Shown: positions 7,593-13,931, counted from the stretch's first letter. The stretch: DNA of 13,931 bases from an uncultured Tissierellia bacterium (GCA_902489145.1 CABTYV010000036.1:1-13931), one strand, 5' to 3'. Translations and numbers: made by a program. The notes: generated by a model from the letters alone, not told the origin.

Positions 7593-8469
7593 TACCGACC
7601 CTGGGGTCGACGATCTCATTGCCCTCACGCTGGCTTTGAAGGAACCAGACCTATCCGTTCAAATGATCTCGACGGTCGCGGGCAATGCCAGGCTGGAGGA
7701 TACGACGCAAAATGTGCTGGATCTGCTGGATTTTTTGGGGGTCTCCGTGCCGGTCTTTCGCGGGGCCGAAAAGCCGCTTTTGCTCCAGCTACCTGCCCGG
7801 AGGGCCCCTTTTGGCGACCGGGGCCGGTTTGGATTTTCCTTTCCGCAAAGTGAGAAAATAGCGCGGCCGGATGCCGTTTCGGCGATGGCCGCTTGCTTAC
7901 AGACGAGCGAGGAGAAAATGATCCTCCTTGCGCTTGGCCCGCTGACCAATCTCGCCCTGCTGCTTGACCGCTTTCCGGGGGTATTAGATCGGATCGAGGC
8001 CCTGATTATTATGGGCGGCAGTTTATGCGGTGGGAATATTACGCCTGAGGCAGAGTTTAATGCCTATTGTGATCCCCATGCCTTGCAGCGAATCTTGCAG
8101 GTGGAGCTGCCCATTACCCTGGTTGGCCTGGACGTTACCAGCAAAGCCCGCCTTTTCCCAGAGGATCTGGCCATGCTACGAAGGGCGGGTAGAACAGGGG
8201 AGATGGTCTCTGACCTCCTCCAGCCGGCCGCTATGAAAAATGCTTCGGCTGGCCTTTGCCTGCACGATCCCACGGCCCTGGCCTACCTGCTTCGACCCGA
8301 TTTTTTCAGGGTGGAGCCGGTCCACCTTATGATTGAAACAGAGGGACCTGCGAGAGGGGCTACCCGGCCCATTCTTTCAGAAATGGGTGAGCCCGCCCAC
8401 GTGTCCTGCTGTATGGATTTGAATGGAGCGGCCCTCAGGCAGTGGCTGATGGAGGGTCTATGCACTTGA
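7567..8469 (+). CDS. inosine-uridine-type nucleoside hydrolase
   Basis: This 300-residue enzyme belongs to the nucleoside N-ribohydrolase (IUNH) family, which splits ribonucleosides, or sometimes related N-glycosides, into base and ribose for salvage. The calcium-binding signature DTDPGVDD is at residues 9-16. GNARLEDTTQN (39-49), EFNAYCDP (163-170) and HDPTALAYLL (His233, Asp234) follow in the family order. The histidine usual in the HGxDG loop is absent: the equivalent region reads PFGDRGRFG with Phe82, which may shift substrate preference. I chose ATG 7567 because it begins the family's first strand just after AGGAAGGAAGG. The longer frame from 7438 is the kinase gene read in another frame. 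The start lies inside the kinase gene, so translation is probably coupled. Nucleoside is the likely substrate, but the exact one is not known. Confidence 0.92.
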   Translation: MKKKKLIIDTDPGVDDLIALTLALKEPDLSVQMISTVAGNARLEDTTQNVLDLLDFLGVSVPVFRGAEKPLLLQLPARRAPFGDRGRFGFSFPQSEKIARPDAVSAMAACLQTSEEKMILLALGPLTNLALLLDRFPGVLDRIEALIIMGGSLCGGNITPEAEFNAYCDPHALQRILQVELPITLVGLDVTSKARLFPEDLAMLRRAGRTGEMVSDLLQPAAMKNASAGLCLHDPTALAYLLRPDFFRVEPVHLMIETEGPARGATRPILSEMGEPAHVSCCMDLNGAALRQWLMEGLCT

Positions 8470-8494
8470 GCCCCTTCCTGAATTCCGCTATGAT
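8466..8494 (+). promoter_or_regulatory. sigma-70-type promoter for the carboxypeptidase gene
   Basis: TTGAGC (8466-8471) and TATGAT (8489-8494) are exactly 17 bases apart, close to the consensus. The -35 box covers the stop codon of the nucleoside hydrolase (TGA 8467-8469). A start near 8501 would give a leader of about 80 bases before ATG 8581. No terminator precedes it, so read-through from the kinase operon is also possible. Confidence 0.65.
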
Positions 8495-8580
8495 AGGAGG
8501 GGCAACAGGAGAAATCATCGCTTTTTCCTCCCCTAGCTTTGCTCTGGAGGAGGCGATTTTTGTTTTAAGAAAGGTGTAAT

Positions 8581-9537
8581 ATGACTCTAAACCCTCCCAG
8601 GTCCCGCACCAAAGGAGGCTGGAAGAGGCTCCTCCTCTTCTTCCTTGTCCTCCTTTTTCTTCTACTCGTGACCATCAGCCTGATTTGGTGGAAACGTCCC
8701 GACCTCTTTCCAGGCTATTTTAACCCTTTTACAGATCAACGCCGCATATTGGAACAATATCAGAGTCCCGCGCTCAAGGTAGTCGATCAAAAAAGAGGGG
8801 TAGCGCTGCTGGAGAAGGAACCGGAGCTGCCGCTGCCGCCGGCCAGCCTGGCCAAGCTTTTTTCTGTGGCCTTCGTGAGCGAAAAGCAAGATCTAAAGAC
8901 CCCAGTGCCCGTGCGCAGGGAAGCCCTGGCAAAGGTCAAAAAGCATTCTTCTCTGGCCCACCTCAAGGCCGGAGAAGTGCTGAGCCTGCATGATATTTTT
9001 GCCGCCATGCTCATTCCCTCGGGCAATGATGCCGCCTATGTGCTCGCCGACTATTATGGGGGTCTCCTGGCTCCTCAGGCCAAGAGTTATCAGGAGCGCC
9101 AGGCTGCCTATTTAAAGGGGCTCCACCGCTATATGCAAAAGCAAGGATGGAAGCACACGAAACTCTATGATCCTTCCGGTTATGATTATCAAGCGACTAC
9201 GACCGCCAATGACCTGTATGGGGTGACCAGGATCCTGCTGCAGAAGGACTGGTTTCGGGAGCTGATGACGCAAGTCACCTACAAGGCTCGGCCCATCAAG
9301 GGACAGGAAAAGACCTGGCTTACGACCAACCCTTTTATGAATCCCAAGGAGGTCGTTTATCGGCCGGAGGTACAGGGCATCAAAACCGGATCCCTGGACG
9401 GGCAAAACCACCTGATCCTCCACTATGTAAAGGGAGATCAGGATTATCTGTTCCTGAGTCTGGGCGCAAGGTCCAAGGCCGCCCGTATTCAGAATATGGA
9501 AATTCTGCTCCGCCTGCTTGCCCAGGAGACCCATTAG
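8581..9537 (+). CDS. membrane-anchored D-Ala-D-Ala carboxypeptidase-type (S11) peptidase
   Basis: This 318-residue, penicillin-binding-type serine peptidase of the S11 (DacA/DacF-like) class removes terminal D-alanine from cell-wall stem peptides outside the membrane. All three active-site motifs are visible: Ser89-Leu-Ala-Lys92 (SxxK), Ser147-Gly-Asn149 (SxN) and Lys268-Thr-Gly270 (KTG). A basic N-terminus followed by a very hydrophobic segment (about 17-36) without an obvious cleavage site suggests an N-terminal anchor rather than a secreted form. The C-terminal beta domain and amphipathic tail typical of DacA are missing, since the protein ends about 48 residues after KTG. The start ATG 8581 has AAGAAAGG upstream. 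It has its own promoter and is followed by a membrane-anchored alpha/beta hydrolase. Beta-lactamase is less likely, given the S11 motif context. Confidence 0.88.
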   Translation: MTLNPPRSRTKGGWKRLLLFFLVLLFLLLVTISLIWWKRPDLFPGYFNPFTDQRRILEQYQSPALKVVDQKRGVALLEKEPELPLPPASLAKLFSVAFVSEKQDLKTPVPVRREALAKVKKHSSLAHLKAGEVLSLHDIFAAMLIPSGNDAAYVLADYYGGLLAPQAKSYQERQAAYLKGLHRYMQKQGWKHTKLYDPSGYDYQATTTANDLYGVTRILLQKDWFRELMTQVTYKARPIKGQEKTWLTTNPFMNPKEVVYRPEVQGIKTGSLDGQNHLILHYVKGDQDYLFLSLGARSKAARIQNMEILLRLLAQETH

Positions 9538-9538
9538 G

Positions 9539-9588
9539 CGGCTGTCTGGAAGCCGTGTACAGAAAAGCTGTGGGCTGAGGAAGCCCAC
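9539..9588 (+). repeat. two tandem hairpins ahead of the hydrolase start
   Basis: CGGCT (9539-9543) pairs with AGCCG (9551-9555) around a 7-base loop. GTGGGCT (9570-9576) pairs perfectly with AGCCCAC (9582-9588) around the loop GAGGA. Neither is followed by a T run, so they do not look like terminators. The second ends two bases before the ribosome binding site AAAGGAAG, so it could affect translation or mRNA processing between the two genes. Confidence 0.5.
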
Positions 9589-9601
9589 CGAAAGGAAGCG
9601 T

Positions 9602-10657
9602 ATGAGCATGATAGAGAATAAGAAGGGAAGACGAACAAAAGGGCAGCTTTTCCGGGAAAATCCCTGGAAGCTGGCTGCCCTGGTAGGAGGAACGGCTAGC
9701 CTTGTGGCGAGCCTATCCTATCTTTTCACCCGTCACCTGGTCAATATCGCCATGGACCGCGAGATGCCAGCGACGCTCCCTATTATGACGGGTCGGATCT
9801 CTGGGGAAGAGAAAGTAGCCCGCTTCATACAGGAGCTTGAAGTGGACTCAGAAAAATTGGCCGGCCAGCCCAATGACACCGTTGAGATTAGGGCTCGGGA
9901 TGGGGTGGACCTGGTCGGGCATTTTGTGCCCTGCGAAAATCCCAAACGGATCCTGATTGCCATGCATGGCTGGCGGTCCTCCTGGCATCGGGATTTTGGG
10001 ATGGTCGCCGAGCGCTGGAAGGACTTGGGTTGCAGTGTCCTCTATGTGGAGCAGCGGGGACAGAATAATAGTGGGGGAGACTACATCGGTTTCGGTTTGA
10101 CGGAGCGCTATGACTGCGTGGATTGGGTCCAATGGGTCCTCTCTCACTTTGGAACGGGTCTGCCCATCTATCTGGTGGGGGTTTCCATGGGGGCGACGAC
10201 GGTGCTATACGCTTCCGGCGAGGATCTCCCTCCGGCCGTACATGGGATTATCGCTGACTGCGGCTTCACCTCCGTATTGGCCATCTGGAAGCACGTCCTG
10301 GTTGAAAATCTACACCTGTTCTATGGGTTGAAGGGCCTCATTGCAGAAGACCTTTTCCAAAAAAAGACCCAGGAGCCCAGCATTCAGTATTCGACGGAGG
10401 AGGCCCTCCAAAAAACGGATGTGCCGGTGCTTTTCGTCCATGGTTCAGAAGACCACTTTGTGCCCGTTTCCATGACCTATGATAACTACCTGGCTTGTGC
10501 TTCGCCCAAACACCTGCTGATCGTGCCGGGCGCCGACCATGGCATGAGCTATTTCTATGCAAAGGAACGCTATGAGCAGGCGGTAATCGAGTTTTGGCAG
10601 CGCTATGATCATGAGGAGCGTCGGCAAAAGAAGGATTTGGATCGGCTCGAAAAATAG
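9602..10657 (+). CDS. membrane-anchored alpha/beta hydrolase (COG1073-like)
   Basis: This 351-residue serine hydrolase has the alpha/beta fold. The nucleophile elbow is GVSMG with Ser195. The acid is most likely Asp284 in HGSEDHFVP and the base His313 in GADHG. AMHGWRSSWH is the oxyanion region that follows the first core strand. A basic N-terminus and a hydrophobic segment (about 23-42) predict a single membrane anchor, probably with the catalytic domain outside. Similar proteins are common in Gram-positive bacteria as COG1073-type esterase/peptidase-like hydrolases without a fixed substrate. I chose ATG 9602, eight bases after AAAGGAAG ends its core; the frame is open to 9518, but that lies inside the upstream gene. 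It follows the carboxypeptidase gene by 64 bases and is probably co-transcribed. No clear terminator is visible before the convergent regulator. Confidence 0.9.
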   Translation: MSMIENKKGRRTKGQLFRENPWKLAALVGGTASLVASLSYLFTRHLVNIAMDREMPATLPIMTGRISGEEKVARFIQELEVDSEKLAGQPNDTVEIRARDGVDLVGHFVPCENPKRILIAMHGWRSSWHRDFGMVAERWKDLGCSVLYVEQRGQNNSGGDYIGFGLTERYDCVDWVQWVLSHFGTGLPIYLVGVSMGATTVLYASGEDLPPAVHGIIADCGFTSVLAIWKHVLVENLHLFYGLKGLIAEDLFQKKTQEPSIQYSTEEALQKTDVPVLFVHGSEDHFVPVSMTYDNYLACASPKHLLIVPGADHGMSYFYAKERYEQAVIEFWQRYDHEERRQKKDLDRLEK

Positions 10658-10719
10658 GGGGACATGGACCAGGCCAGGGATAGAAAAGAAGCCTTCCGTC
10701 GGCGCTATTTTTCGCGGCC

Positions 10720-11571
10720 CTAGTCCTCCTTCGTTTCGTTGATCACCCTCCGGATGGCATGGAGGGTTTCTTTTGATTTTTTTTCGTCTTCAAACATGAT
10801 AATCGTAAACAGCGAATCGATGATGGCCAGCTGGGCAATGCGGCTGGATAGGGATTCGGATCGATAGCCCGTTTCTTCCGAAAGAGAAATCAGAACTGCA
10901 TCCGCCAGCTTGGCCAGGGGACTTAAGGGGTAGCTGGTGAGGACAATGATAGATGCCTCTTTTTCGCGCGCGATCTCCGCAATTTTCATCGTTTCTCTGG
11001 TCAAGCCGGTATGGGTGACAATCAGGGCGCAGTCATCCGGCTTTAATAGAGAAGCCTGCATCAGTTGGATATGAAAGTCTATCGCAAACTGGCAGGGGAC
11101 GGGGGAGCGTAAAAATTTGTGGTAGGCATCATAGCAAACGACGTTTGAGCCGCCTACTCCAAAGAAAAACAGACGCGATGCATCAATGATCAGCTGGCTG
11201 GCCCGCTCCAGGTCCTCCTTTCGTAAAAGAGCGCTGGTCGATTGCAAGGATTGAATGGTCGATTCAAAAACCTTCTGGGCCATCTCCAGCGCATGGTCCG
11301 TCCGCTTGATATTTTCATGGATGGAAATTTCCGGATCAAACTCCTCCGTCAACAGATCATTTCGAAAATCTCGAAAGCCTCGGTAGCCGAGCTTTCGCGT
11401 AAATTGGAAAACCGTAGAATCGGCAAAGCCCAGGGCAGAGGAAATTTCATTGATGGTCATCCTGGAAACCTTTTTCGGATCCTCCAGGAGGAAATCGGCT
11501 ATCGCCGCTTCCTTTTTGCTCAGATCCCGGTAGATGGATTTGATTTTTAATGTAATGGGTTGTTTGTTCAT
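10720..11571 (-). CDS. RpiR/MurR-family transcriptional regulator with SIS domain
   Basis: This 283-residue regulator has an N-terminal RpiR-type helix-turn-helix domain (about 1-77; TINEISSALGFADSTVFQFTRKLGYRGFRDFR spans 39-70 in the expected place) and a C-terminal SIS sugar-isomerase-fold domain (about 107-245). In the SIS domain, GVGGSN and the phosphosugar-binding THTGLTRETM stretch are recognisable. Such proteins bind phosphosugars and repress or activate nearby sugar genes. The start ATG (complement of 11569-11571) has GGGAGG upstream. It is divergent from the gnd-PTS operon and convergent with the hydrolase, leaving 62 bases between the two stops. The likely effector is a sugar phosphate or 6-phosphogluconate, and the likely target is the divergent promoter. 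Both are inferences from position. Confidence 0.92.
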   Translation of the reverse strand: MNKQPITLKIKSIYRDLSKKEAAIADFLLEDPKKVSRMTINEISSALGFADSTVFQFTRKLGYRGFRDFRNDLLTEEFDPEISIHENIKRTDHALEMAQKVFESTIQSLQSTSALLRKEDLERASQLIIDASRLFFFGVGGSNVVCYDAYHKFLRSPVPCQFAIDFHIQLMQASLLKPDDCALIVTHTGLTRETMKIAEIAREKEASIIVLTSYPLSPLAKLADAVLISLSEETGYRSESLSSRIAQLAIIDSLFTIIMFEDEKKSKETLHAIRRVINETKED

Positions 11572-11582
11572 CGTATCCTCCC

Positions 11583-11610
11583 GAGCAAGTCATTGCTCAC
11601 TGGTAGCAAT
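11583..11610 (-). promoter_or_regulatory. overlapping, mutually exclusive hairpins in the rpiR leader
   Basis: In the leader of the regulator gene, GAGCAA (11583-11588) pairs with TTGCTC (11593-11598) around GTCA. ATTGCT (11592-11597) can instead pair with AGCAAT (11605-11610). The arms overlap, so only one stem can form at a time. The cluster ends about a dozen bases upstream of the start. It may be an autoregulatory operator or a small translational switch. Confidence 0.45.
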
Positions 11611-11684
11611 TCCACCTTTTTATTTTTTTTATTCAACGATCAAAATCGAAAAATGATTTTTTTATAGATGGGAAGGTTTGTCTC

Positions 11685-11714
11685 ATTATACAGGATAGAC
11701 TGGGAAAAGCACAA
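11685..11714 (-). promoter_or_regulatory. candidate promoter of the RpiR-family regulator
   Basis: Reading the minus strand, TTGTGC (complement of 11709-11714) and a perfect TATAAT (complement of 11685-11690) are 18 bases apart. Transcription would start near 11678, giving a leader of about 105 bases that contains the overlapping hairpins. The -10 box is ideal and the -35 box is moderate. Confidence 0.55.
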
Positions 11715-11750
11715 GAAATGGGTGGTTTGTGGATAAAAAAATTAGAAAAC

Positions 11751-11794
11751 GAAAAAAATTTTTGTCTGGAATTGAATTGACAGAAAAAATTTTT
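11751..11794. promoter_or_regulatory. candidate operator: A-tract/T-tract dyad at the gnd promoter
   Basis: GAAAAAAATTTTTGTC (11751-11766) and GACAGAAAAAATTTTT (11779-11794) form an imperfect dyad around a 12-base centre. They are also direct repeats of GAAAAAA(A)TTTTT set 32 bases apart, about three helical turns. The right half overlaps the -35 box and spacer of the gnd promoter, where a bound repressor would block polymerase. The divergent RpiR-family protein is the obvious candidate binder. A-tracts can also stimulate transcription without a repressor. Confidence 0.5.
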
Positions 11795-11804
11795 ATAATA
11801 TAAT
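11777..11804 (+). promoter_or_regulatory. strong consensus promoter of the gnd-PTS operon
   Basis: TTGACA (11777-11782) and TATAAT (11799-11804) match the sigma-70-type consensus perfectly, with a 16-base spacer. A second TATAAT (11794-11799) overlaps but is too close to the -35 box. Transcription would begin near 11811, leaving a very short leader of about 18 bases. Such a strong promoter suggests a need for tight repression. Confidence 0.82.
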
Positions 11805-11816
11805 ACTGATAAGAAT

Positions 11817-11827
11817 GGAGGTGATCC
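11817..11827 (+). promoter_or_regulatory. extended ribosome binding site setting a TTG start
   Basis: GGAGGTGATCC is an 11-base match to the complement of the conserved 3' end of 16S rRNA, much longer than the usual 5-6 bases. It places the TTG at 11829 at normal distance and supports that start, which begins exactly at the family's first beta strand (KIGLIGLGKMG). Confidence 0.85.
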
Positions 11828-11828
11828 T

Positions 11829-12734
11829 TTGAAAATCGGACTCATTGGACTCGGCAAGATGGGATTTCATCTGGCATTAAATCTCCGTGATCATGGCCAT
11901 GAGGTGGTTGGATTCGATCTCTCAGACCAGGCGAGAAAACGCTTGGAAGAGGAAAACGTTGCAACTGCTTCAGATCTTCCGGCCCTGCTGGCGGCCCTTC
12001 CCGCCCCCAAGGTGCTTTGGATGATGGTGCCCTCTGGTCAGGCGACCGAGGCGAGTATTCAGGAAGCGAAAGCGTTGCTCTCGGAAGGGGACATTCTGAT
12101 CGATGCCGGCAACTCGAACTACAAGGATTCCATGCGCCACGGCGCGGAGCTTGCTGCCCAGGGGATCCGGTTTTTGGACGTAGGCACCTCCGGGGGCATG
12201 TCAGGGGCGCGCAACGGAGCCTGCCTGATGATCGGCGGGGATCCGTCCGCCTACGAGTATTTGGAGGAAGCCTTCCAGGATGTCGCAGTCGAAAAGGGCT
12301 GTGTCTATACTGGCAAGGCAGGCAGTGGCCATTTTATGAAAATGGTCCACAATGGGATTGAGTATGGCATGATGCAGGCGATTGGAGAGGGCTTCCAGAT
12401 TATGCGGGAGAGTCCTTTTGACTACGATCTTGCGGATGTGGCGGAGAACTGGAATCATGGCTCCGTGATCCGGGGCTGGCTGATGGCCCTGGCGGAGGAG
12501 CAATTCCGTGCTCATCCGGATTTATCGGATCTGCGTGGCGTGGTAGCGGCCAGCGGAGAGGCCAAATGGACCGTAGAGGCTGCATTGGAGCTGGGGATTG
12601 CAGCGCCCACCATTGCCCTTTCGTTATTCATGCGAAACCTTTCCCAGGAAGAGGACAGCTTCTCGGCCAAGGTGGTTGCCGCCCTGCGCAATGGGTTTGG
12701 CGGCCATGCCATGGTCAAAAAGGAAGACGCGTAA
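11829..12734 (+). CDS. gnd: 6-phosphogluconate dehydrogenase, decarboxylating, short NAD-type
   Basis: This 301-residue enzyme oxidatively decarboxylates 6-phosphogluconate to ribulose 5-phosphate. The Rossmann motif is GLGKMG (7-12). The second strand ends in Asp30 (EVVGFDLSD), where NADP enzymes have Asn-Arg-Ser/Thr, which points to NAD preference. The substrate-site GTSGGMSGA segment is present, as is the catalytic KMVHNGIE with Lys171, Asn175 and Glu178, in the spacing of E. coli Lys183/Asn187/Glu190. At about 300 residues it is the short form that lacks the long C-terminal extension of classical 470-residue enzymes. TTG 11829 is fixed by an 11-base ribosome binding site. It is first in an operon with PTS IIC and IID. 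A related beta-hydroxyacid dehydrogenase is less likely given the KMVHNGIE motif. Confidence 0.93.
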   Translation: MKIGLIGLGKMGFHLALNLRDHGHEVVGFDLSDQARKRLEEENVATASDLPALLAALPAPKVLWMMVPSGQATEASIQEAKALLSEGDILIDAGNSNYKDSMRHGAELAAQGIRFLDVGTSGGMSGARNGACLMIGGDPSAYEYLEEAFQDVAVEKGCVYTGKAGSGHFMKMVHNGIEYGMMQAIGEGFQIMRESPFDYDLADVAENWNHGSVIRGWLMALAEEQFRAHPDLSDLRGVVAASGEAKWTVEAALELGIAAPTIALSLFMRNLSQEEDSFSAKVVAALRNGFGGHAMVKKEDA

Positions 12735-12768
12735 GCAAGCTCTTGAATTTATGAAATAGGAGAAAATT

Positions 12769-13599
12769 ATGGAAACTTTAAGTGCGGTGCAAAGCTTATT
12801 GATCGCTCTCTGGGTGGCCGCCGTCATGTCTCGTTGGCTCGGCGGTGGTGCGACCTTGACCCTCCGCTTCTCCCCGATGATGACGGGCCTGGTAGTCGGC
12901 GTGGTCATGAAGAATGTGAAGGATGCCATGATCGTGACGGCTGCCCTTCAGATGATCTATATGGGGGTCTTTTCCCCAGGTGGCTCCATGCCGTCAGAGC
13001 CGGCCATTGCTGCGGCGATAGCCGTTCCAGTCGCGCTATTGGGCAACCTCAAGCCGGAAGCGGCGATTGCAGTGGCTGTTCCAGTGGGCCTGTTAGGCAG
13101 TTATCTCTATCAATTCCGTTTCTTTATCAATACCTTCCTTGGAAAATTTACCGACAAGGCGGTCGAACAGCTCAATGACCGGGCCATTCGTCGCTCGATC
13201 ATTACCTATCCGACGCTGGCCTCCTTTATCCTCTTTGTCCCCCTGGTTTTCGTGGCACTTTACTACGGTGCACCGAGGATCGCCAGCGTGATCAATGCCC
13301 TGGAGGGCACGGTCGTCCTTCATATCCTCGAAGTCGTAGGCGGCGGCCTGGCGGCCATCGGTATTGCGACGACGATCTATGTGATTGGACGGAAGGACTA
13401 CCTGGTCTTCTTCCTTTTGGCATATTTCATGAGCGTGACGCTCAAGCCCTTGAAAATCACCATGGTCACCTATGCGATCTTTGGCTTGCTGATCGCCCTC
13501 ATCTTCATCATGGCTCAAAAGGGAGGCCAGGCCAATGCCCAAAGCACTGCGGCAGCTGCGAAGCTCTCCGGTGATGAAGATTATGATGATGGATTTTAA
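12769..13599 (+). CDS. PTS transporter subunit IIC, mannose/fructose/sorbose family
   Basis: This 276-residue, strongly hydrophobic membrane protein matches the EIIC subunit of mannose-class phosphotransferase systems (ManY/AgaC/SorA type), which together with IID forms the sugar channel. It has the family's N-terminal pattern of short hydrophobic segments, with LTLRFSPMMTGLVVGVVM, ALQMIYMGVFSPGG and PEAAIAVAVPVGLLGS. An acidic tail (SGDEDYDDGF) faces the cytoplasm. The start ATG 12769 has AGGAG upstream. It lies 34 bases after gnd and 14 bases before IID, so all three are co-transcribed. The phosphoryl-carrying IIA and IIB genes are not in the window and should be downstream of IID or elsewhere. 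Substrate is not visible in the sequence; gluconate is suggested only by the neighbouring dehydrogenase. Confidence 0.92.
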   Translation: METLSAVQSLLIALWVAAVMSRWLGGGATLTLRFSPMMTGLVVGVVMKNVKDAMIVTAALQMIYMGVFSPGGSMPSEPAIAAAIAVPVALLGNLKPEAAIAVAVPVGLLGSYLYQFRFFINTFLGKFTDKAVEQLNDRAIRRSIITYPTLASFILFVPLVFVALYYGAPRIASVINALEGTVVLHILEVVGGGLAAIGIATTIYVIGRKDYLVFFLLAYFMSVTLKPLKITMVTYAIFGLLIALIFIMAQKGGQANAQSTAAAAKLSGDEDYDDGF

Positions 13600-13613
13600 G
13601 AAGGAGAATAACA

Positions 13614-13931
13614 ATGAGTGAAATAATCAAAAAAAGCGTAGGTGCGCCGGAGGAAATCACGAAGAAGGACGTCACCAAGGCCTATCTGAGATGGCACTTT
13701 GCCAATGAAATTCCTCATACCTTTGAACGCTACCTGGCTCCTTCCCTGCTCTACGGCATGATGCCGGTGCTGCGTAAGCTATATAAAGATGACGAGGCCC
13801 TCAAAGCCGCGTATAAAAGACAGCTCCTCTTTTTCAACACCCAGCTGACCTGGGGCGGTGGGGTCATCACCGGATTGATGTCCTCCATGGAGGCCAAGCG
13901 GGCGCAGGAAGAATATGAAAACAAAGAGATC
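13614..13931 (+). CDS. PTS transporter subunit IID, mannose family, 5' part
   Basis: The first 106 codons of the IID subunit are present and the frame runs off the end of the window. ATG 13614 follows AAGGAG and begins MSEIIKKSVGAPEEITKKDV. The following AYLRWHFANEIPHTFERYLAPSLLYGMMPVLRKLY and LLFFNTQLTWGGGVITGLMSSMEAKR segments fall in the conserved IID order, matching the family's helix near SYNYERMQALG and FFNTxP. IID pairs with IIC to form the membrane channel of mannose-class PTS. It is the third gene of the gnd operon. The full-length protein is usually about 270-300 residues, so about two thirds is missing here. Confidence 0.93.
   Translation, partial: MSEIIKKSVGAPEEITKKDVTKAYLRWHFANEIPHTFERYLAPSLLYGMMPVLRKLYKDDEALKAAYKRQLLFFNTQLTWGGGVITGLMSSMEAKRAQEEYENKEI

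Noticed and set aside
10658..10719. Bidirectional terminator between the convergent hydrolase and regulator genes
   Set aside because: Only short, poorly paired stems such as GCC/GGC are visible and no clear T run sits at the right place.
11741..11760. Possible catabolite-repression (cre) site upstream of gnd
   Set aside because: GAAAACG is present, but the TG at the left and the C at the right of the cre consensus are missing. The A/T dyad explains the region better.

Overview
The window looks like a chromosomal segment from a Gram-positive, Bacillota-type bacterium. The evidence is strong GGAGG-type ribosome binding sites, TTG starts, a Vex/Vnc-like ABC transporter with its two-component system, an RpiR regulator and a mannose-family PTS. 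The genes are fairly G+C-rich for that phylum, while several control regions are very A+T-rich. I cannot name the genus.

Layout. (1) 1-1611: the C-terminal part of GMP synthase (guaA), then a SAM-dependent methyltransferase closed by a strong intrinsic terminator. (2) 1612-2114: a gene-free, A+T-rich stretch holding a scattered, two-orientation array of an ACCGAKCAAAT-like motif. (3) 2115-5530: permease, ATPase, permease of a MacB/FtsX-type ABC transporter, closed by a terminator. (4) 5546-8469: an OmpR-type response regulator, a membrane histidine kinase (4-base overlap) and a nucleoside hydrolase that overlaps the kinase by 26 bases. (5) 8466-10657: a promoter, a membrane-anchored D-Ala-D-Ala carboxypeptidase-type serine peptidase, two hairpins, and a membrane-anchored alpha/beta hydrolase. 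(6) 10720-11571, minus strand: an RpiR/MurR-family regulator. (7) 11572-11828: a divergent control region with a near-consensus promoter and an A-tract/T-tract dyad. (8) 11829 to the end: a short, probably NAD-linked 6-phosphogluconate dehydrogenase, PTS IIC, and PTS IID, which runs off the window.

How the genes work together. Blocks 3 and 4 repeat the pneumococcal vex1-vex2-vex3-vncR-vncS order, so the kinase/regulator pair probably senses an envelope or peptide signal and controls the neighbouring transporter. The carboxypeptidase downstream trims cell-wall peptides, and its closeness may reflect a shared envelope theme (inference). Blocks 6-8 look like a carbohydrate module. A mannose-class PTS imports and phosphorylates a sugar or sugar acid, the dehydrogenase oxidises the phosphorylated product, and the divergent RpiR protein senses a phosphosugar. 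Gluconate is the simplest substrate that links a PTS directly to 6-phosphogluconate dehydrogenase.

I found no phage, transposase, CRISPR, tRNA or rRNA. The points most worth following up are the motif array at 1617-1882, the dyad at the gnd promoter, the mutually exclusive hairpins in the rpiR leader, and the nucleoside hydrolase fused into a sensor-kinase operon.
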